From contig NZ_CP021648.1 of assembly GCF_002176815.1 (NCBI RefSeq), forward strand, positions 2,240,001 through 2,304,000: a stretch of 64,000 bases of DNA, read 5' to 3'. Position numbers and translations under genes: made by a program. Position 1 is the first letter of the stretch, and every line of letters begins with the position of its first letter. Of this stretch, positions 1 to 7,980 are shown piece by piece. Origin of the DNA: Acidovorax sp. T1. GTDB lineage: Bacteria > Pseudomonadota > Gammaproteobacteria > Burkholderiales > Burkholderiaceae_C. The notes under the pieces are model-generated. The model did not search any database. It was not told where the DNA came from and saw only the letters and a program-made list of their open reading frames with translations.

Positions 1-1
1 C

Positions 2-2557
2 ACGCCCTACCAGGCCGAAATTTCGCAAGGCCGCATGGAGGCGCTGGTCAACTTCCAGACCATGGTGTGCGACCTCACCGCCATGCCGATCGCCAATGCA
101 TCCATGCTGGACGAAGCCACCGCAGCGGCCGAGGCCATGACGCTGGCCAAGCGCTCGGTGAAGAGCAAAAGCAATGTGTTTGTTGTAGCCGGTGACGCGC
201 ACCCGCAGACCATCGAAGTGATCCAGACCCGTGCCAAGCCGCTGGGCATCGACGTGGTGCTGGCCAATTCCGCCGCTGAGTGGGATGCCGCGCTGGACGG
301 CGAGTATTTCGCCGTGCTGGCCCAATACCCCGCCACCAGCGGCCGCATCGACGACCTGCGCGCCGACGTGGAAAAGGTCCATGGCAAGCACGCTGCATTT
401 ATCGCCGCGGCCGATCTGCTGGCCCTCACGCTGATCACCCCGCCCGGCGAATGGGGCGCCGATATTGTGGTGGGCACCACCCAGCGCCTGGGCATGCCCA
501 TGGGCGCGGGCGGCCCGCACGCGGCCTACATGGCCTGCCGCGACGACTTCAAGCGCAGCCTGCCCGGCCGCCTGGTGGGCGTGAGCGTGGACGTGCACGG
601 CAAGCCCGCCTACCGCCTGGCGCTGCAAACGCGCGAGCAGCACATCCGCCGCGAAAAAGCCACCTCCAACATCTGCACCGCGCAGGTGCTGCCGGCCGTG
701 ATTGCCAGCATGTACGCCGTGTACCACGGCCCCCAGGGCTTGAAACGCATTGCCCAGCGCGTGGCCAGCTACACCGCCATCCTGGCCAAGGGGCTGGAGC
801 AGCTCGGCGCGCCAGTGCGCCCGCAGGCCTGCTTCGACACGCTGACGCTGAAGACCGACGGCGCTACCAAAGCGATAGCTGCCCGCGCAGTATCCATGGG
901 CGCCAACCTGCGAATTTACTTCGAAAACCAGCTGTGCATCTCGCTCGACGAGACCACCACGCGCGCCGACATCGAGCTGCTGTGGAAGATCTTCGCCCAG
1001 GACGGCCAGCCGCTGCCCACGTTTGACGCCTTTGAAAAGGGCGTGGAGCCGCTGATCCCCGCCGAACTGCGCCGCACCAGCGCCTACCTCACGCACCCGG
1101 TGTTCAACACCCACCACAGCGAAACCGGCATGCTGCGCTACATCCGCCAGCTGTCCGACAAGGACCTGGCGCTGGACCGCAGCATGATCCCGCTGGGCAG
1201 CTGCACCATGAAGCTCAACGCCACGAGCGAGATGATCCCCATCACCTGGCCCGAGTTTGCCAACGTGCACCCCTTCGCACCCGCCGACCAGCTCGAAGGC
1301 TACCGCCTGCTCGACGAGCAGCTGCGCGCCTGGCTGTGCCAGGCCACGGGCTATGCCGGCATCAGCCTGCAGCCCAACGCCGGCAGCCAGGGCGAATACG
1401 CGGGCCTGCTGGCCATCAAGGCCTACCACGAAGCCCAGGGCCACGGCCACCGCAACATCTGCCTGATCCCCAGCAGCGCGCACGGCACCAACCCTGCCAG
1501 CGCGCAGATGGCGGGCATGCAGGTGGTGGTGACCCAATGCGATGCCAACGGCAACGTGGACATGGCCGACCTGCAGGCCAAGTGCGAGCAACACAGCGCC
1601 AACCTGGCCGCGGTGATGATCACCTACCCCAGCACGCACGGCGTGTTCGAGACCCAGGTCAAAGAGCTGTGCGCGCTGGTGCACCAGCACGGCGGCCGCG
1701 TTTATGTGGACGGCGCCAACATGAACGCCCTGGTGGGCGTGGCCGCGCCCGGCGAGTTCGGCGGCGACGTGAGCCACCTGAACCTGCACAAGACCTTCTG
1801 CATTCCCCACGGCGGCGGGGGCCCCGGCGTGGGCCCCGTGTGCGTGGTGGCCGACCTTGTGCCCTACCTGCCCGGCCATGCCACGGCCGGCGTGGCCGGT
1901 GGCGTGGGCGCCGTGTCGGCAGCCCCCCTGGGCAATGCCGCCGTGCTGCCCATCAGCTGGATGTATTGCCGCATGATGGGTGCCGAGGGCCTGCAAGCGG
2001 CCACCGAAACCGCCATCCTCTCGGCCAACTACATCAGCGCGCGCCTCAAGGACCACTACCCCACGCTGTACGCCAGCGAAGGCAAAGACGGCAAGCCGGG
2101 CCACGTGGCCCACGAGTGCATCCTGGACCTGCGCGGCTTGAAGGAAACCAGCGGCGTGATGGCCGAAGACGTGGCCAAGCGCCTCATCGACTACGGCTTC
2201 CACGCCCCCACGCTGAGCTTCCCCGTGCCCAACACGCTGATGGTGGAGCCCACCGAGAGCGAGACGCTGTTCGAGATCGACCGCTTCATCGACGCGATGA
2301 TCGCCATCCGCGAAGAAATCCGCCAGATCGAATCCGGCGCCTGGCCGCAGGACAACAACCCGCTGAAAAACGCCCCGCACACGGCCGAGAGCCTGCTGGG
2401 CAGCGAATGGGCCCGCCCCTACACCCGCGAGGCAGCCGCCTACCCGGTGGCGGCCCTGCGCAGCAACAAGTACTGGTCGCCCGTGGGCCGCGTGGACAAC
2501 GTCTATGGCGACCGCAACCTGTTCTGCAGCTGCTTGCCAGTGAGCGAACTGGCGTAA
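2..2557 (+). CDS. gcvP: Glycine dehydrogenase (decarboxylating), P protein, 5' truncated by window edge
   Basis: Pyridoxal-phosphate enzyme of the glycine cleavage system. It decarboxylates glycine and passes the aminomethyl group to the H-protein lipoamide. The reading frame is already open at base 2 with the family motif [11 protein letters not shown], so about 110 N-terminal residues lie outside the window; some 850 of the usual 950-970 are seen. The PLP lysine is in HLNLHKTF (codon 1790-1792), followed by the glycine-rich [10 protein letters not shown]. The C-terminus is complete and ends in a strong hairpin terminator. A stretch at 861-892 (GCTAC, six bases, GATAGC, then TGCCCGCGC) looks like a decayed copy of the dispersed hairpin repeat read through in frame. 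The family assignment is certain. Confidence 0.97.
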   Translation, partial: TPYQAEISQGRMEALVNFQTMVCDLTAMPIANASMLDEATAAAEAMTLAKRSVKSKSNVFVVAGDAHPQTIEVIQTRAKPLGIDVVLANSAAEWDAALDGEYFAVLAQYPATSGRIDDLRADVEKVHGKHAAFIAAADLLALTLITPPGEWGADIVVGTTQRLGMPMGAGGPHAAYMACRDDFKRSLPGRLVGVSVDVHGKPAYRLALQTREQHIRREKATSNICTAQVLPAVIASMYAVYHGPQGLKRIAQRVASYTAILAKGLEQLGAPVRPQACFDTLTLKTDGATKAIAARAVSMGANLRIYFENQLCISLDETTTRADIELLWKIFAQDGQPLPTFDAFEKGVEPLIPAELRRTSAYLTHPVFNTHHSETGMLRYIRQLSDKDLALDRSMIPLGSCTMKLNATSEMIPITWPEFANVHPFAPADQLEGYRLLDEQLRAWLCQATGYAGISLQPNAGSQGEYAGLLAIKAYHEAQGHGHRNICLIPSSAHGTNPASAQMAGMQVVVTQCDANGNVDMADLQAKCEQHSANLAAVMITYPSTHGVFETQVKELCALVHQHGGRVYVDGANMNALVGVAAPGEFGGDVSHLNLHKTFCIPHGGGGPGVGPVCVVADLVPYLPGHATAGVAGGVGAVSAAPLGNAAVLPISWMYCRMMGAEGLQAATETAILSANYISARLKDHYPTLYASEGKDGKPGHVAHECILDLRGLKETSGVMAEDVAKRLIDYGFHAPTLSFPVPNTLMVEPTESETLFEIDRFIDAMIAIREEIRQIESGAWPQDNNPLKNAPHTAESLLGSEWARPYTREAAAYPVAALRSNKYWSPVGRVDNVYGDRNLFCSCLPVSELA

Positions 2558-2600
2558 CGAGCGCTGATGCAGCGCTTTGATGGCGCTGCCCCATGAAAAC

Positions 2601-2622
2601 AAAGGCCCGGTGACGGGCCTTT
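2601..2622. terminator. Bidirectional rho-independent terminator between gcvP and intI
   Basis: Nine-base stem AAAGGCCCG / CGGGCCTTT with a GTGA loop, A-rich on one side and T-rich on the other. It sits 43 nt after the gcvP stop and 5 nt before the end of the convergent integrase gene, so it can serve both. Confidence 0.8.
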
Positions 2623-2627
2623 GTGCT

Positions 2628-3662
2628 TTACAGCGCATCGAGCGGGCTGAGCACACCGCGCCCACCCTTGTTGAGCACATGGGTGTAAATCATGGTGGTG
2701 CTCACATCGGCATGGCCCAGCAGCTCTTGCACCGTGCGAATGTCGTAGCCCGCTTGCAACAAATGCGTAGCGAATGAATGGCGCAGCACATGCGGACTCA
2801 CCGGCTTGTCGATCTGCGCCAGCTGGGCCGCCTCGCGCACTGCGCGCTGCACCGACTCGGGGTACACATGGTGGCGCCGCTCCAGCAAAGCGCCCGTCAC
2901 TGCGTCGGGGCGCGGATCAACGGAGCGCACCGGCGACGGAAAGACCCATTGCCAAGCCCAGCTGCGGTCCGCATGGGCGTACTTCACCGCCAGCGCATGC
3001 GGCAAATGCACACGGCCAAAACCCGCCTCCACGTCCTTTTCGTGCAACGCCCGCGCCTTCTGCAATTGCTGCTGCAAAGGACCGATCAGGTTTTCGGGCA
3101 ACACGGTGATGCGGTCTTTATTCCCTTTGCCTTCGCGAATCACAATCTCGCGCCGGGCAAACTCCACATCCTTGACGCGCAGGCGCAGCGCCTCCAGCAA
3201 GCGCATACCCGTGCCATACAGCAACTGCGCAATCAGCCCGGTGATGCCCTGCATGTGTAACAGCAAAGTGCGCACCTCGGTGGCCGTCAACACCACCGGC
3301 AGGCGTCTGGGCGTTTTGGCCTGCACCACATCTTCCAGCCAGGGCAAATCCACACCCAGCACCTGCTTGTACAAATACAGAATCGCCGCCTTGGCCTGGT
3401 TCTGGGTCGATGCAGACACCTGGCGCTGCACCGCCAAATGTGTCAAAAATGCTTCTACCTCCGCCGCACCCATCTCTTGCGGGTGGCGCTTTCCGTGAAA
3501 CAGAATAAAGCGCCGCGCCCAATCGACATAAGCCGTTTCGGTGCGAATGCTGTAATGGCGCGTGCGCAGATGGTCACGCAAACGATCCAAAAGTTTGGGC
3601 GCTGGGGCGCCGCCCGGACCGGCAGACGCGGTGGGTGCAGCACGATCGGAAGACGATGTCAT
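2628..3662 (-). CDS. intI: Integron integrase (tyrosine recombinase)
   Basis: 344 residues, full length for IntI. N-terminal SAM-like DNA-binding domain at about 22-110, catalytic domain at about 120-335. Tyrosine-recombinase residues are visible: R154 in YGTGMR, K182 in GNKDR, H291 and R294 in HVLRHSF, H317 in LLGHAD, and nucleophile Y326 in MIYTHV. The integron-specific insertion that separates IntI from XerC/D is present at about 255-275 (RRHHVYPES). It catalyses attC x attI and attC x attC recombination on folded single-stranded attC. All catalytic residues are intact, so the enzyme is probably active. I see no LexA-type CTGT-N8-ACAG box upstream. Confidence 0.95.
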   Translation of the reverse strand: MTSSSDRAAPTASAGPGGAPAPKLLDRLRDHLRTRHYSIRTETAYVDWARRFILFHGKRHPQEMGAAEVEAFLTHLAVQRQVSASTQNQAKAAILYLYKQVLGVDLPWLEDVVQAKTPRRLPVVLTATEVRTLLLHMQGITGLIAQLLYGTGMRLLEALRLRVKDVEFARREIVIREGKGNKDRITVLPENLIGPLQQQLQKARALHEKDVEAGFGRVHLPHALAVKYAHADRSWAWQWVFPSPVRSVDPRPDAVTGALLERRHHVYPESVQRAVREAAQLAQIDKPVSPHVLRHSFATHLLQAGYDIRTVQELLGHADVSTTMIYTHVLNKGGRGVLSPLDAL

Positions 3663-3784
3663 CCGGAAAATTTTAGGTTTGCCTAAACGGCATCACCTGG
3701 GTACTATCCCTATGTACCAATGGATACATCTTGTTTTGGCAGACCAACTTGCTTACGATGGCTGTCGTCTAATTCTAGTTAGGC
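3663..3784. promoter_or_regulatory. attI / promoter region between intI and first cassette
   Basis: Contains the recombination core GTTAGGC at 3778-3784, where the first cassette joins. A short inverted repeat TTTAGG / CCTAAA (3672-3687, 4-nt spacer) abuts the intI start codon, and a GTAC-containing repeat lies around 3700-3716. By analogy with other integrons this stretch should carry the intI promoter (leftwards) and the cassette promoter Pc (rightwards). No consensus -35/-10 pair is convincing by eye. Confidence 0.6.
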
Positions 3785-3801
3785 CCACAAGAAGAAGCAC
3801 C

Positions 3802-4251
3802 GTGCCAATATTCGAACGTGCATCCGCATCAGATGTCCCAGCGCTCAGCGAGTTGCTGGATGTACTGTTTACTCAAGAGGTTGAGTTCAAGCCAGACACG
3901 GCAGCTCAATGCAAGGGTTTATCAACCATCATTGGCAACCCGGATCTGGGCGCCATCTTGGTTGCGCGGGAAGGCCGGACCGTTTTAGCAATGGTCAACT
4001 TGCTATTCACCATTTCTACGGCACTTGGTGAACGTGTCGCACTTCTCGAAGACATGGTGGTATCACCCGGCGCTCGTGGCTCAGGCGTCGGATCACATCT
4101 CCTCAATTACGCAATTGACTTTGCGCGCTTGAGTGGAGTAAAACGAATCACACTTCTCACGGATCGTGAGAACACATCAGCACAGCGCTTTTATGCGAAG
4201 CACGGTTTCTCCGAGTCCACCATGGTCCCGCTTCGGCGAACGATCCCCTAA
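3802..4251 (+). CDS. GNAT-family N-acetyltransferase, first integron cassette
   Basis: 149 residues starting with GTG 23 nt inside the cassette, after an AG-rich stretch (AGAAGAAG). A longer open frame runs upstream, but it would cross the recombination junction and overlap intI, so the internal GTG is preferred. GNAT features: LLEDMVVSPGARGSGVGSHLL is the beta4-alphaC acetyl-CoA pyrophosphate loop (R/Q-x-x-G-x-G type), followed by ITLLTDRENTSAQRFYAKHGF typical of the C-terminal half. Substrate unknown; small GNATs are common integron cargo. As first cassette it should be the best expressed from Pc. Confidence 0.85.
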   Translation: MPIFERASASDVPALSELLDVLFTQEVEFKPDTAAQCKGLSTIIGNPDLGAILVAREGRTVLAMVNLLFTISTALGERVALLEDMVVSPGARGSGVGSHLLNYAIDFARLSGVKRITLLTDRENTSAQRFYAKHGFSESTMVPLRRTIP

Positions 4252-4329
4252 AGCCATGAGCAAATCAACGACTCAATTGCCTGTCTCGGTTTCACGCTTG
4301 AAGTGCAACATTAAAAACAAACACCAGAT

Positions 4330-4449
4330 GCCTAACATTACGGTCAAGCGGACGCCAACAAAGCCCATGGCTTCGCCATTTTCATGGGCTTTGTTGGTGC
4401 CCTCCACTCGCTGCGCTCCTTCCGGCGCCGCTTACCTTGGGCGTTAGTC
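4330..4449 (+). other. attC site of cassette 1 (GNAT)
   Basis: R'' GCCTAAC (4330-4336) and R' GTTAGTC (4443-4449) bracket a 120-nt imperfect palindrome. L boxes share AAGCGG/CCGCTT, and inside lies a long stem CCAACAAAGCCCAT / ATGGGCTTTGTTGG. R'' is the exact complement of the first bases of the same cassette (G+TTAGGC), as expected for a circularised cassette. Confidence 0.85.
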
Positions 4450-4762
4450 CTCTCATATTCCTCTTTATGCAGGCCTACATTCATTCCAGCGCTTCGCCTT
4501 TATCCAAGGTTTCTCCTTTGGGTTTTTGGCGCTTTGCCGGGCTTCGCCTGCGTTCGCTTGGTCGGTTTCAGGCCTTTTGGGCCTCTGGCGCTTGTGTAGC
4601 AAGCGCTGCTAGCTATCATTCTTGCAGCGCTGCGCCGCGTCCGTGGCCCAGCGCTTTTTCATGGGCCGCGCACGTCTTCAAGGCTGGGCGCCCCCTTTTG
4701 GCCTTCGGGTCTAACTCTGCGCTCAAGCGGACTGGCTTTCAGCCAGCCGCTTACCTTGGCCG
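4444..4762 (+). other. Integron cassette 2, gene-poor, 319 bp (family A)
   Basis: Bounded by G^TT junctions; attC at 4709-4768 (R'' GTCTAAC, R' GTTAGCC, stem AAGCGGACTGGC / GCCAGCCGCTT). It is the same length, 319 bp, as cassettes 5 and 6 and closely similar along its length. An ATG frame (4470-4766) could encode 98 residues ending [17 protein letters not shown], but this tail is simply the translated attC. The frame stays open without indels in all three family-A copies. It resembles proteins that I believe databases call DUF1010 (not verified). A copy of the dispersed hairpin repeat sits at 4571-4630. Confidence 0.75.
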
Positions 4763-5033
4763 TTAGCCTGCCCGAAATAATCTGCACCATGCTTTATTCA
4801 CCGGCATTTATCTTCCCAAGTGTTTATCCGCTGGGTTTGGGGTTTCTCGCCGGGCTTCGCCTTTTGGCGCTGCGCCAGTTTTCAGCTTTTTTTGCCAGCA
4901 GTGCGTCGCCTCGGTGGCGCACTGCTTTTTCACGGTTCGCGCGCGTCGTCAAGCTGGGCTTCCAGTTTTGGAGTCTGTGGCTAACCGGGCAGTCAAGCCG
5001 ACCCGCCTTCGGCGGGCGGCTTACTTTCGTTCG
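4763..5033 (+). other. Integron cassette 3, gene-poor, 271 bp (family B)
   Basis: attC at 4979-5039 (R'' GGCTAAC, R' GTTAGCC, central stem CCGACCCGCC / GGCGGGCGG). Layout matches family A: a short lead, then a run of pyrimidine-rich GC text ending in attC. Sequence is diverged except for shared words such as GGGTTTCTCGCCGGGCTTCGCC. A weak frame from ATG 4789 ends [14 protein letters not shown], again attC-derived. No convincing gene. Confidence 0.75.
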
Positions 5034-5311
5034 TTAGCCTGCGAAAAACCTGCATTATTTAGGCCAATGGTCAATTCACCGGCATTTATTTTCTCAAGCG
5101 TTTATTCGTTGGGTTTTGGGTTTCTCGCCGGGCTGCGCCTTTTGGTGCTGCGCCAGTTTTCAGCTTTTTTGCCAGCATTGCGCCGCCTCCGTGGCACACT
5201 GCTTTTTCGCGATTTGCGCCCGTCGTCAAGTTGGTGCTTCCCGTTTTGGCTTCTGGGTCTAACTGTGCAGTCAAGCCGACCCGCCTTCGGCGGGCGGCTT
5301 ACTTTCTTTCG
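5034..5311 (+). other. Integron cassette 4, gene-poor, 278 bp (family B)
   Basis: attC at 5257-5317 (R'' GTCTAAC, R' GTTAGTC, central stem CCGACCCGCC / GGCGGGCGG). Clearly paralogous to the adjacent cassette 3: both contain CACCGGCATTTAT near the start and CAGTTTTCAGCTTTTTT in the middle. Its frame from ATG 5067 shifts relative to cassette 3 in the central part, which argues against selection on an encoded protein in family B. Confidence 0.75.
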
Positions 5312-5630
5312 TTAGTCCCTTCATATTCCGCTTTATGCAGGCCAGCATTTATTCCAACGGTTCGCCTTTACCAGAGGTTTCGCCTTTGGGGTTTTGGCGC
5401 TGCGCCGGGCTTCGCCTGCATTCTCTGCGCAGGTTTCAAGTCTTTTTGGCCTCCAGCGCTTGTGCAGCAAGCGCTACCAGCTATTATTTTTGCAGCACTG
5501 CGTCGCTTCCTTGGCCCAGCGCTTTTTCATGGGCCGCGCACGTCTTCAAGGCTGGGCGCCCCCTTTTGGCCTTCGGGTCTAACTCTGCGCTCAAGCGGAC
5601 TGGCTTTCAGCCAGCCGCTTACCTTGGCCG
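5312..5630 (+). other. Integron cassette 5, gene-poor, 319 bp (family A)
   Basis: attC at 5577-5636, identical in sequence to those of cassettes 2 and 6 through the attC core. The open frame from ATG 5335 matches cassette 2 without indels (start [12 protein letters not shown], end attC-derived). Hairpin repeat copy at 5441-5500. The first bases TTAGTCCCTTCATATTCCGC are shared with cassette 6, so 5 and 6 look like a recent duplication. Confidence 0.75.
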
Positions 5631-5949
5631 TTAGTCCCTTCATATTCCGCTTTATGCAGGCCAGCATTTATTCCAGCGCTTCGCCAATCTCAAAGGTTTC
5701 TCCTTTGGGGTTTTGGCGCTGCGCCGGGCTTCGCCTGTCTGCACTGCGCAAGTTTCAAGCCTTTTTGGCCTCCAGCGCTTGTGCAGTAAGCGCCACCAGC
5801 TATCATTCTTGCAGCGCTGCGCCGCTTCCGTGGCCCAGCGCTTTTTCATGGGCCGCGCACGTCTTCAAGGCTGGGCGCCCCCTTTTGGCCTTCGGGTCTA
5901 ACTCTGCGCTCAAGCGGACTGGCTTTCAGCCAGCCGCTTACCTTGGCCG
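5631..5949 (+). other. Integron cassette 6, gene-poor, 319 bp (family A)
   Basis: attC at 5896-5955 (R'' GTCTAAC, R' GTTAGGC). Same length and layout as cassettes 2 and 5. Differences from cassette 5 are scattered substitutions, many changing the predicted residues. The hairpin repeat copy is at 5761-5815. Either a very divergent small protein or, more likely, a structured or regulatory DNA/RNA cassette. Confidence 0.75.
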
Positions 5950-5965
5950 TTAGGCACAACTAGAT

Positions 5966-6244
5966 ATGCCAAAGTATTCGCTTTTTGTAACGTGTGTATT
6001 GATTGCCATAAGTTTGTTTCTCGGCGTATTTGCGGAGGCAACAGTTGGTCGTTTGTTGTCCAGTGACGAATACCTTGCTGAACTGCGTTGGGTTCTTATC
6101 CTTGGTATGCCGATAGTTCTTGTGTTGAACCACTACTGGCTTGGCGGTCGGCGATCTGCGACTAGTGTTACAAACAAAGCCCTGTTTTTAGTTGGGCAAA
6201 TTGCAATCTTTCTCGGGCCAATTTTTTGGGCATATAACCGCTGA
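5966..6244 (+). CDS. Small membrane protein, cassette 7
   Basis: 92 residues from ATG 5966, 16 nt inside the cassette; no recognisable family. Three hydrophobic stretches suggest three membrane helices (about residues 5-25, 42-60 and 72-90), with an acidic loop (SSDEYLAEL) after the first. AT-richer than the flanking chromosome, as expected for cassette cargo. Short leader and terminal attC mark it as a real cassette gene rather than a chance frame. Function unknown. Confidence 0.7.
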   Translation: MPKYSLFVTCVLIAISLFLGVFAEATVGRLLSSDEYLAELRWVLILGMPIVLVLNHYWLGGRRSATSVTNKALFLVGQIAIFLGPIFWAYNR

Positions 6245-6259
6245 CGGCGGTGTCATAGT

Positions 6260-6343
6260 GCCTAACAAATCGCTCAAGTTTGTTGGTCCGCAAGCGGCCC
6301 AACCGGACGGCCTTACGGCCGCCGCTTAGCTCAAACGTTAGGT
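6260..6343 (+). other. attC site of cassette 7
   Basis: R'' GCCTAAC (6260-6266) and R' GTTAGGT (6337-6343). The 84-nt site folds with arms around CAAGCGGCCCAACCGGACGG / CCGCTTAG. Confidence 0.8.
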
Positions 6344-6344
6344 C

Positions 6345-6647
6345 ATGAAAGTAATTAACCAATTCCCAGAGTCAGGAGAGGAAGCGGGGTTAGCCAAGAA
6401 GCTCAAGAAGGCATGGATTTCCATTACCCTAACGTGCCTCGCTTCTTCCCTTATTTCCGGACTAATCACTCTTGCAATACCAGGCTGTCATTGCGATGAA
6501 GGCGCAGGTTGCAATGGGTGTGGGCTAAATTTTATTTTTGAATTTCTTATCTTTGGGGGATTCATTGGCTTCATCTTTTCTCTAATTATTTGGCCATTCG
6601 TTGCGATAATAATAGGATTAATAGCAATCTTCAAAAGCCGTTCCTAA
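6345..6647 (+). CDS. Small membrane protein with cysteine cluster, cassette 8
   Basis: 100 residues; ATG 6345 lies only 7 nt inside the cassette. Two or three membrane helices (about 24-46, 62-80 and 82-96) flank a short loop with five cysteines (CHCDEGAGCNGCG, about 49-61). Such a loop between helices could bind a metal or form disulfides; no known family is recognised. The stop codon TAA is part of the attC R'' box, a compact arrangement seen in functional cassettes. Confidence 0.7.
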   Translation: MKVINQFPESGEEAGLAKKLKKAWISITLTCLASSLISGLITLAIPGCHCDEGAGCNGCGLNFIFEFLIFGGFIGFIFSLIIWPFVAIIIGLIAIFKSRS

Positions 6648-6700
6648 CATCGCGCTCAAGCCGACCCGCCTTCGGCGGGCGGCTTATCTATTCGTTAGGC
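6642..6700 (+). other. attC site of cassette 8
   Basis: R'' TCCTAAC overlaps the cassette-8 stop codon; R' GTTAGGC at 6694-6700. Core CAAGCCGACCCGCC / GGCGGGCGGCTT, a typical 59-base element. Confidence 0.8.
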
Positions 6701-6709
6701 CGCAAGCAC

Positions 6710-7021
6710 ATGAGCGCGTTCGACATCGTAGTTGGAAGGTGGAACGAAAGTCCGCTTGATTTTTTCATCACCGCTGCCATGCCGTTCTTCGTACTCGCAG
6801 GCTTGTGGCTGGTTTGTTTGCTGCGTCAGGTTCGTCTGCCTAGAGTTTTCTATCCACTCTCTGTCTTCTGCTCCCTTGCAAGCCAACTCTATGCGCCGGT
6901 TTGTGGGTGCATGGGTACCGAGCAAACCATTGGCTCTATCATCATTGCGTTAATCGTGAGCACTATTTTCTTCGGCCCTGTTGTTCTCGGCTACTCCATC
7001 TGCTCGTCGCTGAGGTTGTAG
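6710..7021 (+). CDS. Membrane protein of cassette 9, 3' end replaced by IS fragment
   Basis: 103 residues from ATG 6710. Three hydrophobic segments (about 19-38, 45-62 and 77-97) suggest an integral membrane protein; no family recognised. The cassette has lost its attC: at about 6994 the sequence switches to the antisense of an IS5-type transposase, so the last eight residues (SICSSLRL) are IS-derived. The native C-terminus is therefore unknown and the cassette can no longer be excised. Confidence 0.6.
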   Translation: MSAFDIVVGRWNESPLDFFITAAMPFFVLAGLWLVCLLRQVRLPRVFYPLSVFCSLASQLYAPVCGCMGTEQTIGSIIIALIVSTIFFGPVVLGYSICSSLRL

Positions 7022-7254
7022 AGATGCTTCAGGATCAGAATGCGCACCATCACCTCGGTGGGGTATGGCGGGCGCCCGCCCTTGGCCGCGTCACCCCTGG
7101 GCAGCAGTTCATCGATGACCTGCGTCAGGTGGGCAAAGTCAATGTGCCGGGCAATGACCTGCAGTGGATCGCCCAGCGTTTCGATCTTGTGCTTGCGCGC
7201 TGCGTCGGCAAAGAGGTCGAACTTGATGGCGCTGCGGACTTGGGGCTTGCTCAT
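6991..7254 (-). pseudogene. IS5-family transposase, N-terminal fragment
   Basis: Leftward frame of 87 residues starting MSKPQVRSAIKFDLFADAAR and ending at YNLSDEQME, which in IS5-type transposases is only the first quarter (the motif GGRPPYPTEVMVRILILKHL is diagnostic). The rest, including the DDE catalytic core, is gone; a stop follows at once at the junction with cassette 9. The outer IS end is probably near 7295-7315 (GGGGTTTTTAGAGGTTCCC). This is a dead insertion marking the end of the integron array. Confidence 0.8.
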
Positions 7255-7422
7255 CGGGTGATTGTCGCGTTGGCTGGGGCGGTGTCGGTCGAGGGGATGG
7301 GGTTTTTAGAGGTTCCCTTCAGTGTGGTTCGCCGCCTCGGCAAAGAAAGATGCAGACCGTGCGGACCGTCTGTAGGCTGGCAGCGCTGCAACCCGCATCG
7401 CTTGCATCCCTGACCCCACCCC

Positions 7423-7450
7423 AAGGCCCTACCATCGGCCTTTGTTTTTT
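7423..7450 (+). terminator. Terminator-like hairpin just upstream of fkp
   Basis: Stem AAGGCC / GGCCTT followed by GTTTTTTT, directly before the ribosome-binding site of the FKBP gene. It may end transcription coming from the cassette array; if so, the fkp promoter must lie within or after it. Confidence 0.4.
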
Positions 7451-7463
7451 TGGAGCTTTCTTC

Positions 7464-7865
7464 ATGCGCGTTCTTTTCGCCCTGCTCACTTCGCTGATCA
7501 TTGCCCCCGCCGCCCTGGCGCAAGCCAAGCCGGTCAACACCGCCAGCGGTCTTGTGTTTGAATCGATCAAGGAAGGCACAGGCGAGTCGCCCAAGGCCAC
7601 CGATACCGTCAAGGTCCATTACAAAGGCACCTTGCTCGATGGCAAGGAGTTCGACAACTCTTACAAGCGCGGCGAGCCCACCGAGTTTCCGCTGAACCGC
7701 GTGATCCCCTGCTGGACCGAGGGCGTGCAGCGCATGAAGCCCGGCGGCAAGGCCAAGCTGACCTGCCCACCTGGCATTGCCTATGGCGAGCGTGGCGCGG
7801 GTGGTGTGATTCCGCCCAACGCCACGCTGAATTTCGAGGTGGAGCTGGTCTCGGTGCGCCGCTGA
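7464..7865 (+). CDS. FKBP-type peptidyl-prolyl cis-trans isomerase, exported
   Basis: 133 residues from ATG 7464 with GGAG 10 nt upstream. The frame is open further upstream, but this start gives a clean Sec signal peptide (MRVLFALLTSLIIAPAALAQA). A single FKBP domain follows (about 28-133): VKVHYKGTLLDGKEFDNS and GGVIPPNATLNFEVELVSV are the conserved strands around the rotamase pocket. Probably a periplasmic folding catalyst of the FkpA/FklB type without the dimerisation arm. Stands alone. Confidence 0.92.
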   Translation: MRVLFALLTSLIIAPAALAQAKPVNTASGLVFESIKEGTGESPKATDTVKVHYKGTLLDGKEFDNSYKRGEPTEFPLNRVIPCWTEGVQRMKPGGKAKLTCPPGIAYGERGAGGVIPPNATLNFEVELVSVRR

Positions 7866-7980
7866 GCATTGGCAACGCGCGGGTTGCGGCGGGCCTGCGC
7901 GGGCGTACACTCCAGCGCTCAGGCAACGGCCTTGCTGCGCAGGGGGTGCGGCACTTGCCGGCGCCCTCCGACCGCCGCCC

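Larger units (their letters stand above)
2628..6993. mobile_element. Chromosomal integron: integrase, attI region and nine-cassette array
   Basis: Classic layout: intI is transcribed leftwards, an attI-type GTTAGGC junction lies at 3778, and cassettes follow in the opposite orientation, each ending in an attC site (R'' box such as GTCTAAC or GCCTAAC, R' box GTTAGNC). Junctions (G^TT) fall at 3778, 4443, 4762, 5033, 5311, 5630, 5949, 6337 and 6694. The right end is cut off by an IS5-type fragment, so the last cassette has no attC. Lack of resistance genes and the chromosomal flanks (gcvP, fkp) argue for a sedentary integron. Confidence 0.9.

Noticed and set aside
3562..3801. Upstream extension of the GNAT gene
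   Set aside because: It would cross the integron junction at 3778 and overlap intI antisense; the GTG at 3802 fits the cassette boundary.
4437..5953. Long overlapping rightward frames across cassettes 2-6 as real genes
   Set aside because: They run through attC sites, their C-termini are translated attC, and family B shifts frame between copies. Kept only as possible frames inside cassettes.
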